In this document: piece after piece, positions 23,845 to 30,880 of the stretch
How positions within the stretch are numbered: position 1 is the stretch's first letter
Layout of the letters: every line of letters starts with the position of its first letter
DNA from: Betaproteobacteria bacterium
GTDB lineage: Bacteria; Pseudomonadota; Gammaproteobacteria; Burkholderiales; SG8-39
NCBI GenBank assembly: GCA_009693435.1
Contig: SHXF01000041.1
Span: 1-39,772, forward strand
Direction: 5' to 3'
Length of the DNA: 39,772 bases
Notes under the pieces: generated by a model
The model's database searches: none
The model's input: only the letters and a program-made list of their open reading frames with translations
Told to the model about the DNA's origin: nothing
Program-made: the position numbers and the translations under genes

Positions 23845-23912
23845 TCTTTCGACAAGCGTCCTTCGACAAGCTTCCTTGGACAGGCTTCCTTCGACAGGCT
23901 CAGGACGAACGG
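23845..23912. repeat. Four 14-bp tandem repeats ending in a dispersed-repeat core
   Basis: Units of about TCCTTCGACAAGCT lie at 23845-23858, 23859-23872, 23873-23886 and 23887-23900, followed by CAGGACGAACGG. The last unit plus tail is the widespread genome repeat CTTCGACAGGCTCAGGACGA. It fills the divergent gap between the dehydrogenase and TctC genes. A related copy is at 27363-27427. Confidence 0.85.
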
Positions 23913-24014
23913 AGCGGATTGGTCGATTGTTGCTGAAAACCCAATAATCGAAAACAACGCATCATCGCTCCCGATCGCAGCAAAATCCGGAACGGAAGAC
24001 CAATGGGAGGGCAT

Positions 24015-24983
24015 ATGACGAGAACCATGCGCCTGTGCGCGGCTTGCCTGGCAGCCGCGCTGCTCGCCGCGCCGGCGCTGGCGCAGAATTATCCGAACAA
24101 GCCGATCCGCTGGATCGTTCCCTTTCCCCCCGGCGGCAGCGCCGATGTCATGTCGCGCACCCTGGGTGCGAAAATCGCCGAGACCATCGGGCAGCCGGTG
24201 GTGGTGGAGAACCGCGCCGGCGCCGGCGGCGTGATCGGTCTGGATTTCGTGGTGAAGTCGGCGCCCGATGGCTACACCGTTGCTCTGGGCGCGCCCGGCG
24301 CGCTCACCGTCAACGTGCACCTGACGAAGCTCCCGTTCGATCCGCTCCGCGATCTGCAGCCCATCGCGCGGCTGGCGGTGGTGCCGGTGGTGTTCGCCGC
24401 CGGCGTCGGCCAGCCGATGACCAACATCGCCGAACTGATTGCCTTTGCCCGCGCCAATCCGGGCAAGTTGAGTTTCGGCACCACCGGCACCGGCAGCGTG
24501 CAGCATCTGGCGGGCGAATTCTTCAAGTCGCTGACGTCCATCGACATGGTGCACGTGCCCTACAAGGGAAGCGGGCCGGCGGCCGTCGATCTTGCCGGCG
24601 GCCAGTTGCCGCTGGCGGTGATCGATCTCACCTCGGCCCTGCCGCACCAGCGCTCCGGAAAGATCCGCATACTCGGCGTCACCGGTGCACAGCGCACCAT
24701 CAGCGCGCCCGAACTGCCGACGGTTGCCGAGCAGGGCTTTCCCGGGTTCGACGCATCCGGCTGGTTCGGTTTGCTGGGACCTGCGGGCCTGCCGGCCGAG
24801 GTGGTGGCACGGCTAAACGCCGAGATCGTGCGCGCCCTGCAGGCGCCCGATGTCCGCGAGCGCGTGCTCGCGGCCGGCGTGGAACCCAATCCTGGGAGCG
24901 CGGATGAATTCAACCGCGCGATGCGCGCCGAACATGCCAAGTGGGGCAAGCTGATTCGCGACGCCGGCATCAAGTCGCAATAG
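24015..24983 (+). CDS. Tripartite tricarboxylate transporter receptor, TctC/Bug family
   Basis: Periplasmic receptor of 322 residues from the ATG at 24015. An in-frame ATG at 24003 overlaps the GGGAGGG ribosome site and is rejected. Signal peptide MTRTMRLCAACLAAALLAAP with cleavage near ALA-QN. Bug features: IRWIVPFPPGGSADVMSRTL, VVVENRAGAGGVIG, APDGYTVALG, GTTGTGSVQHLAGEFFK and HVPYKGSGPA. It precedes the ACMSD-like amidohydrolase by 51 nt and probably supplies that enzyme's substrate. No TctAB genes are nearby. Confidence 0.92.
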   Translation: MTRTMRLCAACLAAALLAAPALAQNYPNKPIRWIVPFPPGGSADVMSRTLGAKIAETIGQPVVVENRAGAGGVIGLDFVVKSAPDGYTVALGAPGALTVNVHLTKLPFDPLRDLQPIARLAVVPVVFAAGVGQPMTNIAELIAFARANPGKLSFGTTGTGSVQHLAGEFFKSLTSIDMVHVPYKGSGPAAVDLAGGQLPLAVIDLTSALPHQRSGKIRILGVTGAQRTISAPELPTVAEQGFPGFDASGWFGLLGPAGLPAEVVARLNAEIVRALQAPDVRERVLAAGVEPNPGSADEFNRAMRAEHAKWGKLIRDAGIKSQ

Positions 24984-25034
24984 ACGCAGACTGACAGATA
25001 TCTCGAAACACGAATAAATGGAAGGGACGCCGAG

Positions 25035-26018
25035 ATGACGCAGGTGATAGACGTACACACCCACATGCTGAGCAATGACTGGGTTTCGCTGCTGGAAAAG
25101 CATGGCGGTCGCTACACCCTGAAAAAGGTCCTGGGCGGATTGCGTGCCATTCACCTGGACGGGGCGCCGTTCATGACGCCGGTGCCGAACATGTTCGACT
25201 GGGAGGCGCGCATCGCCAACATGGACAAGGCGAAGGTCGATGTCGCGATACTGTCCCTGTCCTGTCCCAATGTGTACTGGGGTGGCGAGGCGGTCAGCAG
25301 CCAGGCGGCGCAGGTGATGAACAATGCCTTTGCTGGCGGCCAGAAGCGCTGGCCCGGGCGGATACGCTGGCTGGCCTCGCTGCCCTGGCAGTATCCGAAG
25401 GCGGCGATCGCCGAACTCAGGCGCGCGAGGAAAGCGGGCGCGGTCGGCGTGATGGTGCTGGCCAATATCTCCGGCAAGCACCTCACCGACCCGCATTTCG
25501 CGCCGATCTGGAAGGAGATCGACAAGCTCGGCCTGCCGGTGCTGATTCATCCCAGTGCCCCGCCCGGGTCCAAGGACCTCGGGATGGACGAATTCCAGCT
25601 CACCGCGCCCATCGGCTTTACCTTCGACACCTCGCTGGCCGTGGCGCGCATGATGCTCGACGGATTCTTCGACCGCCACATGCGGCTGAAGATCATCGCC
25701 TCGCACGGCGGCGGCGCGCTCCCCTTCCTCATCGGCCGGCTGAACATATGCTGGGACAACATCCCCGCAACGCGCTCCAAAACCACCGAGCCGCCGCGTA
25801 ACCAGATGCGGCGCGTCTACTGCGATTCGGTAGTGTTCCGCCAGAACGCGCTCGACATGACCGTTGCCGAATTCGGCACCGACAACGTGCTCTATGGTTC
25901 GGATTACCCGCATACCATAGGCGACATGGCGGGCTGTTTGTCGCGCGTCGATGCGCTCACGGACGGGGTGCGCGAAAAAGTGCGCGGGCTGAATGCGCTA
26001 AGGATATTCGATCTCTGA
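25035..26018 (+). CDS. Amidohydrolase-2 family protein, ACMSD-like decarboxylase/hydrolase
   Basis: A 327-residue TIM-barrel metalloenzyme. Metal ligands and catalytic residues are visible: His8 and His10 (DVHTHM), His172 (VLIHPSAP), His224 (IASHGGGALPF) and Asp290 (LYGSDYPH). This set is that of 2-amino-3-carboxymuconate-6-semialdehyde decarboxylase and related decarboxylases of aromatic acids and ring-fission products. GGAAGGGA lies about 8 nt before the ATG. It is sandwiched between two TctC receptors, a common arrangement in beta-proteobacterial carboxylate catabolism. The true substrate is unknown; some relatives hydrolyse rather than decarboxylate. Confidence 0.9.
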   Translation: MTQVIDVHTHMLSNDWVSLLEKHGGRYTLKKVLGGLRAIHLDGAPFMTPVPNMFDWEARIANMDKAKVDVAILSLSCPNVYWGGEAVSSQAAQVMNNAFAGGQKRWPGRIRWLASLPWQYPKAAIAELRRARKAGAVGVMVLANISGKHLTDPHFAPIWKEIDKLGLPVLIHPSAPPGSKDLGMDEFQLTAPIGFTFDTSLAVARMMLDGFFDRHMRLKIIASHGGGALPFLIGRLNICWDNIPATRSKTTEPPRNQMRRVYCDSVVFRQNALDMTVAEFGTDNVLYGSDYPHTIGDMAGCLSRVDALTDGVREKVRGLNALRIFDL

Positions 26019-26075
26019 GGCAGGTCGAGAGACTAGCCGCCGAGCGGTGGCACTATCATTACCGCACAGCGCAGC

Positions 26076-26150
26076 CGTAGGGCGCAGCTTCAGCGCGCCG
26101 AATACTGGTGGCTTTCCCGCGACCATGGCGCGATGAATCCGCGCCCTACG
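26076..26150. repeat. 75-bp nested inverted-repeat element (REP/MITE-like)
   Basis: Outer arms CGTAGGGCGC (26076-26085) and GCGCCCTACG (26141-26150) are perfect reverse complements, and inner arms CGCGCC (26094-26099) and GGCGCG (26127-26132) also pair. It lies in the 235-nt gap before a TctC gene. The GTAGGGCGC end sequence is of the kind found in dispersed bacterial repeats. Confidence 0.65.
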
Positions 26151-26217
26151 AAGGTGGTGCTCGGGTGCGATTCGCCGCGCGCGAACCGATAGATGTCCGG
26201 CAAGCCAGCCGCATGTA

Positions 26218-26236
26218 AAACAGACAGCCACTGTTT
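26218..26236 (+). promoter_or_regulatory. Small inverted repeat before the third TctC gene
   Basis: AAACAG and CTGTTT pair around a 7-nt loop, just upstream of the GAGGAGAG ribosome site. Possible operator or leader hairpin; it may be chance. Confidence 0.25.
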
Positions 26237-26253
26237 CTGACGAGGAGAGCGCG

Positions 26254-27255
26254 ATGAGGGTGCACGGTATGCGAGGCCGCCTTATGCGAAACCGCCTTTT
26301 GCGAAACCTTGCGGCTTTGTGGCTGGCCGTGTTTTCGGCAGCGGCGCTCGCGCAGTCCTACCCGACAAAACCAATGCGCCTGGTGTTGCCCTTTCCCCCT
26401 GGCGGGCCGACTGAGATCGTGGCGCGCCTGATCGTGCAGCGCGTCGCCGACAAGCTCGGCCAGGCCATCATCATCGACAACGTGCCGGGAGCGGGCGGCA
26501 CCCTCGCCGGCAATCACGTGGCGCGCTCGGCGCCGGACGGCTACACCCTGCTGCTCGCCAACGGCAGCACCCTGTCCAGTTCGCCGATGCTGTTCAAGGG
26601 TGCGAGCTACGATCCGCTCAAGTCGTTCGCCGCCATCGGCACCGTCGCGCAGTTCCACGTGCTGCTCGCGCTGCACCCTTCGGTGCAGGCGGAGAGCGTG
26701 AACGAGCTGGTGGCGCTGGCGAAGTCGCAGCCCGGCAAGATCAACTACGGCTCGCCCGGCATCGGCACCATCTCGCACCTCGCCGCCGAACTGTTCAACC
26801 AGGAAATGGGCGTGGCGCTGGTGCACGTCCCCTACAAGGGATCGTCGCCGATGCACGTGGACCTCACCACCGGGCGCATACAGCTGACCTTCGACCAGGC
26901 GGTCGCCGTCATTCCGCAGGCGCGCGCGGGCAAGCTGAAGGTGCTGTTTACGAGCCGCGCACAGCGCTACGACGCTTTGCCGAATGTGCCTACGGCGCGC
27001 GAACTCGGTTTGAATTCCTTCGACTTCGGTTCCTGGGCCGCGATCGTCACACCTGCAGGCGTGCCGCAGGCGGTGGTGGACACGTGGTCGCGCGAACTGC
27101 TCGCGCTCGGTCGCGACCGGGAATTCCAGGCGGCCCTGGAGACGCGCGGATTCGACGCCTACACCCTGGCGCCGGAGCCGATGCGCGAACTGATGAAGGC
27201 CGAGTACGCGAAGTGGGAGAAGGTGATCAGGACCGGGAATATCCGCGTCGATTAG
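26254..27255 (+). CDS. Tripartite tricarboxylate transporter receptor, TctC/Bug family
   Basis: Periplasmic receptor, 333 residues. The N-terminus (MRVHGMRGRLMRNRLLRNL) is a long basic region before the hydrophobic AALWLAVFSAAALA, cleavage near LA-QSYP. Bug features: MRLVLPFPPGGPTEIVARL, APDGYTLLLANG, SPGIGTISHLAAELFN, HVPYKGSSPMHVD. GAGGAGAG precedes the ATG. The 3' end from codon REFQ onward has a homologous copy at 34366-34506, and the stop runs into a 17-bp tandem repeat. It follows the ACMSD-like gene, so both receptors may serve the same pathway. Confidence 0.92.
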   Translation: MRVHGMRGRLMRNRLLRNLAALWLAVFSAAALAQSYPTKPMRLVLPFPPGGPTEIVARLIVQRVADKLGQAIIIDNVPGAGGTLAGNHVARSAPDGYTLLLANGSTLSSSPMLFKGASYDPLKSFAAIGTVAQFHVLLALHPSVQAESVNELVALAKSQPGKINYGSPGIGTISHLAAELFNQEMGVALVHVPYKGSSPMHVDLTTGRIQLTFDQAVAVIPQARAGKLKVLFTSRAQRYDALPNVPTARELGLNSFDFGSWAAIVTPAGVPQAVVDTWSRELLALGRDREFQAALETRGFDAYTLAPEPMRELMKAEYAKWEKVIRTGNIRVD

Positions 27256-27347
27256 CGAGCCGCGTCGATAAGCGAGCCGCGTCGATAAGCGAGCCGCGTC
27301 GATTAGCGAGCCGCATCGATCAGCGAGCCGCGTCGATCAGCGGGCTT
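27243..27347. repeat. 17-bp tandem repeat over the end of a TctC gene
   Basis: Units of AGCGAGCCGCGTCGATA begin at 27254, 27271, 27288, 27305 and 27322, with partial units at 27243-27253 and 27339-27347. The first partial unit is the coding end of the TctC gene (Arg-Val-Asp-stop), so the array grew from coding sequence. The last base of the unit varies (A, A, T, C, C) and unit 4 has CGCATC. Confidence 0.9.
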
Positions 27348-27362
27348 TACAGCTACATGACA

Positions 27363-27427
27363 CCCGTTCGGGCTGAGCCTGTCGAAGCCGCTCCGTCCTT
27401 CCACAGGCTCAGGAGGAACGGAACGGG
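27363..27427. repeat. Inverted pair of dispersed repeat (REP/BIME-like hairpin)
   Basis: CCCGTTCGGGCTGAGCCTGT followed by CGAAG is faced by an imperfect reverse complement containing CTTCCACAGGCTCAGGAGGA, with a loop of about 10 nt. The core CTGAGCCTGTCGAAG is the reverse complement of that in the repeat at 23887-23904. It lies between the TctC gene and the convergent vapC-like gene and may act as a bidirectional transcript end. Confidence 0.8.
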
Positions 27428-27487
27428 TTAGTCAAGCTGGGTACGTCTCTCGCGACAGCGACCCCGCATTCCATTCAATCGCGACGT

Positions 27488-27955
27488 TCATTGCGCCCGT
27501 CCGACCGCCTCATCCGCAGTTCGAACACTCACTCGCAACAGCCGGCAAGACACGCGCAACGCACGTGCGGCGCGTGAAAGCTGAATGTCCGCGGTGAGTA
27601 GAGTGGCATTTGCGCCTGCCGCAATTGAAAGGTGTAACGCGTCCAGGGTACGCAGCGGCGGTTTGAAAGCCTCTACCCAACGCCGCGCCTGTTCATAGTG
27701 GGCGGCGCCAATTTCAAGCCGCAGATACATGCCATTGTCGAGATGGTCGCGGAACCGTTCCTGTACGAAACGAGCCACACCGACAGCAAGCTCGCGCGCA
27801 CGGACTTTACGTCCAAGCACCGAAGCAAATTCGATTTCGACCAACGGCGAGATAGCGGGCATGCCGCCACGTCGCAGGAGACGCTCGGCGCGCGCGCTCA
27901 GCAGCTCTGGAAAGTAATAGGCGATCAGTACCGAAGTATCGATGTAGCGATTCAA
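27488..27955 (-). CDS. PIN-domain toxin, VapC-like
   Basis: A 155-residue PIN-domain ribonuclease. The acidic site is complete: Asp6 (YIDTSVLI), Glu40 or Glu42 (LVEIEFAS), Asp105 (RTLDALHLS) and Asp123 (LLTADIQL). VapC toxins cleave tRNA or rRNA and are held inactive by the partner antitoxin. The ATG overlaps the antitoxin stop by 4 nt. The C-terminal tail after about residue 135 is longer than in minimal PIN toxins. Confidence 0.88.
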   Translation of the reverse strand: MNRYIDTSVLIAYYFPELLSARAERLLRRGGMPAISPLVEIEFASVLGRKVRARELAVGVARFVQERFRDHLDNGMYLRLEIGAAHYEQARRWVEAFKPPLRTLDALHLSIAAGANATLLTADIQLSRAARALRVSCRLLRVSVRTADEAVGRAQ

Positions 27956-28185
27956 GCGCGCTCGTCTCTTCGCGCAGCGATGACTTCTTTACTCATCGGG
28001 CGACCTCGTACCCGCAGTCGGGCGCGAAACGCCGCCAGGCTGGGCAGCCGTGAAACATTTGATACGAGTGGCGCAAGTGCCACCGGCGTGTGGCCGCGCC
28101 GACGCACGATCACTCGCTCTCCGCGCTCCACGCGGTCGAGGATTTCGCTGAGGCGATTGCGCAATTCCTTGCTGCCGACTTCCAT
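27952..28185 (-). CDS. Antitoxin, Phd/YefM type, partner of the VapC-like toxin
   Basis: A 77-residue protein with the Phd/YefM pattern: MEVGSKELRNRLSEILDRVE, then GERVIVRRRGHTPVALAPL, and a variable toxin-binding tail. The Met at 28185 is preferred to 28209 because this motif normally begins at residue 1. It overlaps the toxin gene by 4 nt, forming a two-gene operon transcribed on the minus strand. Confidence 0.85.
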   Translation of the reverse strand: MEVGSKELRNRLSEILDRVERGERVIVRRRGHTPVALAPLVSNVSRLPSLAAFRARLRVRGRPMSKEVIAARRDERA

Positions 28186-28612
28186 AGGTAGCGCTCCAGC
28201 AGGTAACACTTCAAGTGTACACCGGGAGAATCTGTGTAGCTATGGATGCCAACACACACGAGGCTTTGCTCGACAAAGCCCTGAATGCCGACACCGTTAC
28301 GACAGGGGTGGCGCGCGGCTCAGCCTGTTTGCGGTATCGCTGACGACGCTGTCCCCCTGTGCGCTGCCGAACCTTCCCATCGTTCTGCCGGGTGAGATCG
28401 GTGCGCTTCGCGTACGTCTCCGCCCAGTCCTGCCTGCCGGGAACGCGGCCGAGTGACTGTCAGAACTTGTCGTGCGCGGAAATGTGCAGCCCGATTTGCT
28501 TGCCGTGTACGGCACGGTGATGAAGCCCGCCCAGGTAGAGCACGCGGATACCCCGAGGCAGCCTCATCGCGCCCGTATAAGCACGTCCGCCACCGGAGCG
28601 ATCGCCCGGGGC
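28186..28612. other. Gap with gene relic and no convincing intact gene
   Basis: About 430 nt between the antitoxin and the end of the fourth TctC gene. It holds the thioredoxin/CcdA relic (28261-28405). From 28460 to 28567 on the minus strand there is a 35-codon frame ending in GLHISAHDKF that looks protein-like, but an opposite frame reads equally well. No homology can be claimed. Confidence 0.5.
28261..28405 (+). pseudogene. Relic of a thioredoxin-end / ccdA-start junction
   Basis: TGCTCGACAAAGCCCTG at 28267 is identical to the thioredoxin 3' end at 37749. Then, after a small insertion, the reading LSLFAVSLTTLSPCALPNLP with IVLPG matches the CcdA start at 37797 (LSLLAGSLTTLSPCVLPILP with IVLLG). 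The match stops after about 140 nt, and no start codon or downstream membrane segments remain. It is a decayed partial copy of the junction at 37743-37887. Confidence 0.85.
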
Positions 28613-29605
28613 TCAGTCCGCATACACGCCCGCCGCCTTGATCACCGGCGCCCATTTGCCGACTTCGGAGCGGAAATACGCGGCAAAGCCGTCCGGCCCG
28701 GCGCGCTCTGGCGCGACCGCCTGCACGCCGAATTCGCCGAGGCGCCTCGCGAACGCGGAATCGTTGAGCGCGCTCTTCAGTCCCGCGGCCAGCGTGTCGA
28801 TCACCGGCCGCGGCGTGCCTCGGGGCACCAGCAAGCCATACCAGACCGCGAGTTCGAAATCGCGCAATCCCGATTCTGCAAGCGTGGGCAGGTCGGGCAG
28901 GGTCGCGACCCTGCTCTTGAGCGTGACCGCGTAGCCTCTGATCGCGCCGCCGCGGATATGCCCCGAAGTGGTGGTGGTCTGATCGCACTGCACATCGATC
29001 CGGCCGCCGAGCAGGTCGTTCATCGCCGGTCCGGATCCGCGGTACGAGATGACGTTCATCTCGGTCTGCAGGGCGGTCATGAACAGCAGCCCGCACAGAT
29101 GCGAGGCGGAACCTACCCCCGCGTTGCCAAAAGAGACCTTGTTGCCGCCTGCCCTGATAAAAGCGAGAAGCTCGCGCATGTCCTTTGCGTCAAGATCCTT
29201 CCTGCCCACTATGGTCATCGGCACCTCGCCTATCATGCCCACGGTGTCGAACGCATCGACAGGGTGGTAGGGCAGCTTGCGGTACAGGGCGACGCTGGTG
29301 GATTGGCCGATATGGGTGAGCAGCATCGAGTGGCCGTCGGGCCGCGCCTGCGCGCTTTTGGCTGCCCCGAGCGTGCCGCCCGCGCCGCCGACGTTGTCCA
29401 CCAGCACCTGTTGCCCGAGCGATACCGACATCGCCTGCGCCGTCAGGCGCCCGAGCGCATCGCTCGGGCCGCCCGCAGGGAAAGGCACGATCAGCATCAC
29501 CGGGCGCGACGGAAACGTCTGCGCCTGAGCGCACGGGCCTGCCAATGCGAAGGCGGTCAGCGCAACGGCGATGCCTTGCAATGCAATTCTCATGGGCATG
29601 GTCAT
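28613..29605 (-). CDS. Tripartite tricarboxylate transporter receptor, TctC/Bug family
   Basis: Periplasmic receptor of about 330 residues. Signal peptide MRIALQGIAVALTAFALAGP with cleavage near AQA-QT, then the Bug features VMLIVPFPAGGPSDALGRL, VLVDNVGGAGGTLGAAKSA, FGNAGVGSASHLCGLLF and ISYRGSGPAMNDLLGG. Four in-frame ATGs at 29629, 29605, 29599 and 29593 are embedded in ACCAGG/ACCATG hexamer repeats that also supply AGGA ribosome sites. 29605 or 29599 has the best spacing. It is the last gene of a minus-strand operon with ArgE-like, SDR and M20-like genes. Confidence 0.9.
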   Translation of the reverse strand: MTMPMRIALQGIAVALTAFALAGPCAQAQTFPSRPVMLIVPFPAGGPSDALGRLTAQAMSVSLGQQVLVDNVGGAGGTLGAAKSAQARPDGHSMLLTHIGQSTSVALYRKLPYHPVDAFDTVGMIGEVPMTIVGRKDLDAKDMRELLAFIRAGGNKVSFGNAGVGSASHLCGLLFMTALQTEMNVISYRGSGPAMNDLLGGRIDVQCDQTTTTSGHIRGGAIRGYAVTLKSRVATLPDLPTLAESGLRDFELAVWYGLLVPRGTPRPVIDTLAAGLKSALNDSAFARRLGEFGVQAVAPERAGPDGFAAYFRSEVGKWAPVIKAAGVYAD

Positions 29606-29632
29606 GGTCCTGGTCCTGGTCCTGGTCATGGT
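29595..29632. repeat. Hexanucleotide repeat forming start codons and ribosome sites
   Basis: On the minus strand, ACCATG is followed by ACCAGG three times, then ACCATG twice (the second partly changed to CCCATG). Each AGGA and each ATG is thus repeat-derived. A change in copy number keeps the frame but alters the spacing between ribosome site and start codon. Confidence 0.85.
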
Positions 29633-29690
29633 CTTGGAGAAATTGAATCGAGTCGGCTCGGCCGGGTATAGCGGCGGCGCATCGCGGCTG

Positions 29691-30863
29691 TCAGCGTGCA
29701 TCGGCGGCCTCCTGGAACGCGAGCAGAAAACCGAAGTAAGCGGCGGCGCCCTCGACCAGCGCGCGCACCGGCAGGCGTTCCTCGTCGGTATGCCACATCG
29801 TCTGCTCGCCGGGGCCCCACATCGATGCCTCGCAGCCCTTGCGCACCAGCAGCCCCGCATCCACGCAGCCGTGGCTGGCGAAGGTGCCGGGATCGGCGAG
29901 ACCCATGCGCGCCAGGCCGGCGCGCGCGCAGCGCATGAACTGGCCGTCCGCGGGAATCTCGGCGGGGTGCTGGAACGCGCCAGCGCGTGCCTCGACCACC
30001 CATGGCGGCATGTCCGCAATCGCTTGTTCGATCTGGCGTAAGGCAGCCGCCGGGTCCTGACCCGGCAGCAGGCGCCTGTCGAAGGTGAGTTTCACCAGGT
30101 CCTGGATGGTGTGGGTGGCCTCGGGGAAGCTGCGAATCGACGTCGGCGTCAGCGTGGCGCGGCCGAGCAGCGGATGCTCGTCGCGGCCGATGTCCAGCGT
30201 CGCGAGGCGCTCGATCACCGCCTGCGCGCCGATCACCGCGTTCACGCCCAGCCACGGCGTGGAACTGTGGCTGCTCCTGCCGCGGACGTCGATATGCACG
30301 TCGAGCCGGCCCTTGTTGGCGAGCGCGATCCTGCCGCCGGAGCCGATCGCGACGATCGCCGCCTGCGGCATGCGCCCGATCGCGCCGAGCAGCGATTCGG
30401 CCGCCTTGTGCTGGCCGGTTTCCCCCGCGGTGCTCACCGCCAGCACGATGCGGCAGCGCGGATTGCTTTGCGCCGCCGCGTGGAACGCCGCGATCGCCGC
30501 GGCGAGCGCGCCCTTTTGTTCCGCCACGCCGCGGCCGCGCACGGCGCGCTCGGCGCCGCCGCCTGTCAGTTCACCGGCAAACGGCGCGCGCATGCTGGCG
30601 GCCGGGTGGGTCATTGCATAGGCAAGCAGCATCGCCGCCCGCGGCGCGCCCGCCGGCCCGGTCTCGGCGATCAGGTTGCCCATTGCGTCGCGCCGGGTGC
30701 GGTGGCCGAGCCCCTCGAGCAGCGGCTGCACGCATTCTCCGATGAAGGACTGCACCGCCGGGTCCGCCTCGAACTGCGCCGATTGCTCGCTCGGCCGGCG
30801 CACGAAGGTCTGCGCCCATTCGATGAGCCGGTCTTCGGAAACGAGGTTGAGCAATTCCTTCAT
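29691..30863 (-). CDS. Divergent M20-like metallopeptidase-family protein
   Basis: A 390-residue protein of M20 peptidase shape: a catalytic-domain start, a dimerisation-domain segment (NKGRLDVHIDVRGRSSHSST with PWLGVNA) and the C-terminal MWHTDEERLPV, where the final ligand His is kept. The other metal motifs are changed. HxD is THPAA (His86 without Asp), the bridging Asp motif is RGVAEQKG with Glu115, the catalytic Glu is in TAGETG (Glu148), and the GEPT ligand region reads AIGSGG. It may have lost or altered its metal site. It lies 17 nt after the SDR gene; a canonical M20 enzyme is two genes upstream. Confidence 0.8.
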   Translation of the reverse strand: MKELLNLVSEDRLIEWAQTFVRRPSEQSAQFEADPAVQSFIGECVQPLLEGLGHRTRRDAMGNLIAETGPAGAPRAAMLLAYAMTHPAASMRAPFAGELTGGGAERAVRGRGVAEQKGALAAAIAAFHAAAQSNPRCRIVLAVSTAGETGQHKAAESLLGAIGRMPQAAIVAIGSGGRIALANKGRLDVHIDVRGRSSHSSTPWLGVNAVIGAQAVIERLATLDIGRDEHPLLGRATLTPTSIRSFPEATHTIQDLVKLTFDRRLLPGQDPAAALRQIEQAIADMPPWVVEARAGAFQHPAEIPADGQFMRCARAGLARMGLADPGTFASHGCVDAGLLVRKGCEASMWGPGEQTMWHTDEERLPVRALVEGAAAYFGFLLAFQEAADAR

Positions 30864-30880
30864 CTTGAAGGCCCCGCTCT

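Noticed and set aside
27243..27347. CRISPR or replication-origin iterons
   Set aside because: The units are contiguous with no spacers, and no replication gene or AT-rich region adjoins them.
28613..30019. Long minus-strand frame joined to the fourth TctC gene
   Set aside because: The part upstream of 29629 is low-complexity shadow of the M20-like gene; the TctC signal peptide begins at about 29593.
29571..30041. Plus-strand frame starting with repeated Val-Leu codons
   Set aside because: Antisense reading of the hexamer repeat and the M20-like gene; no domain.
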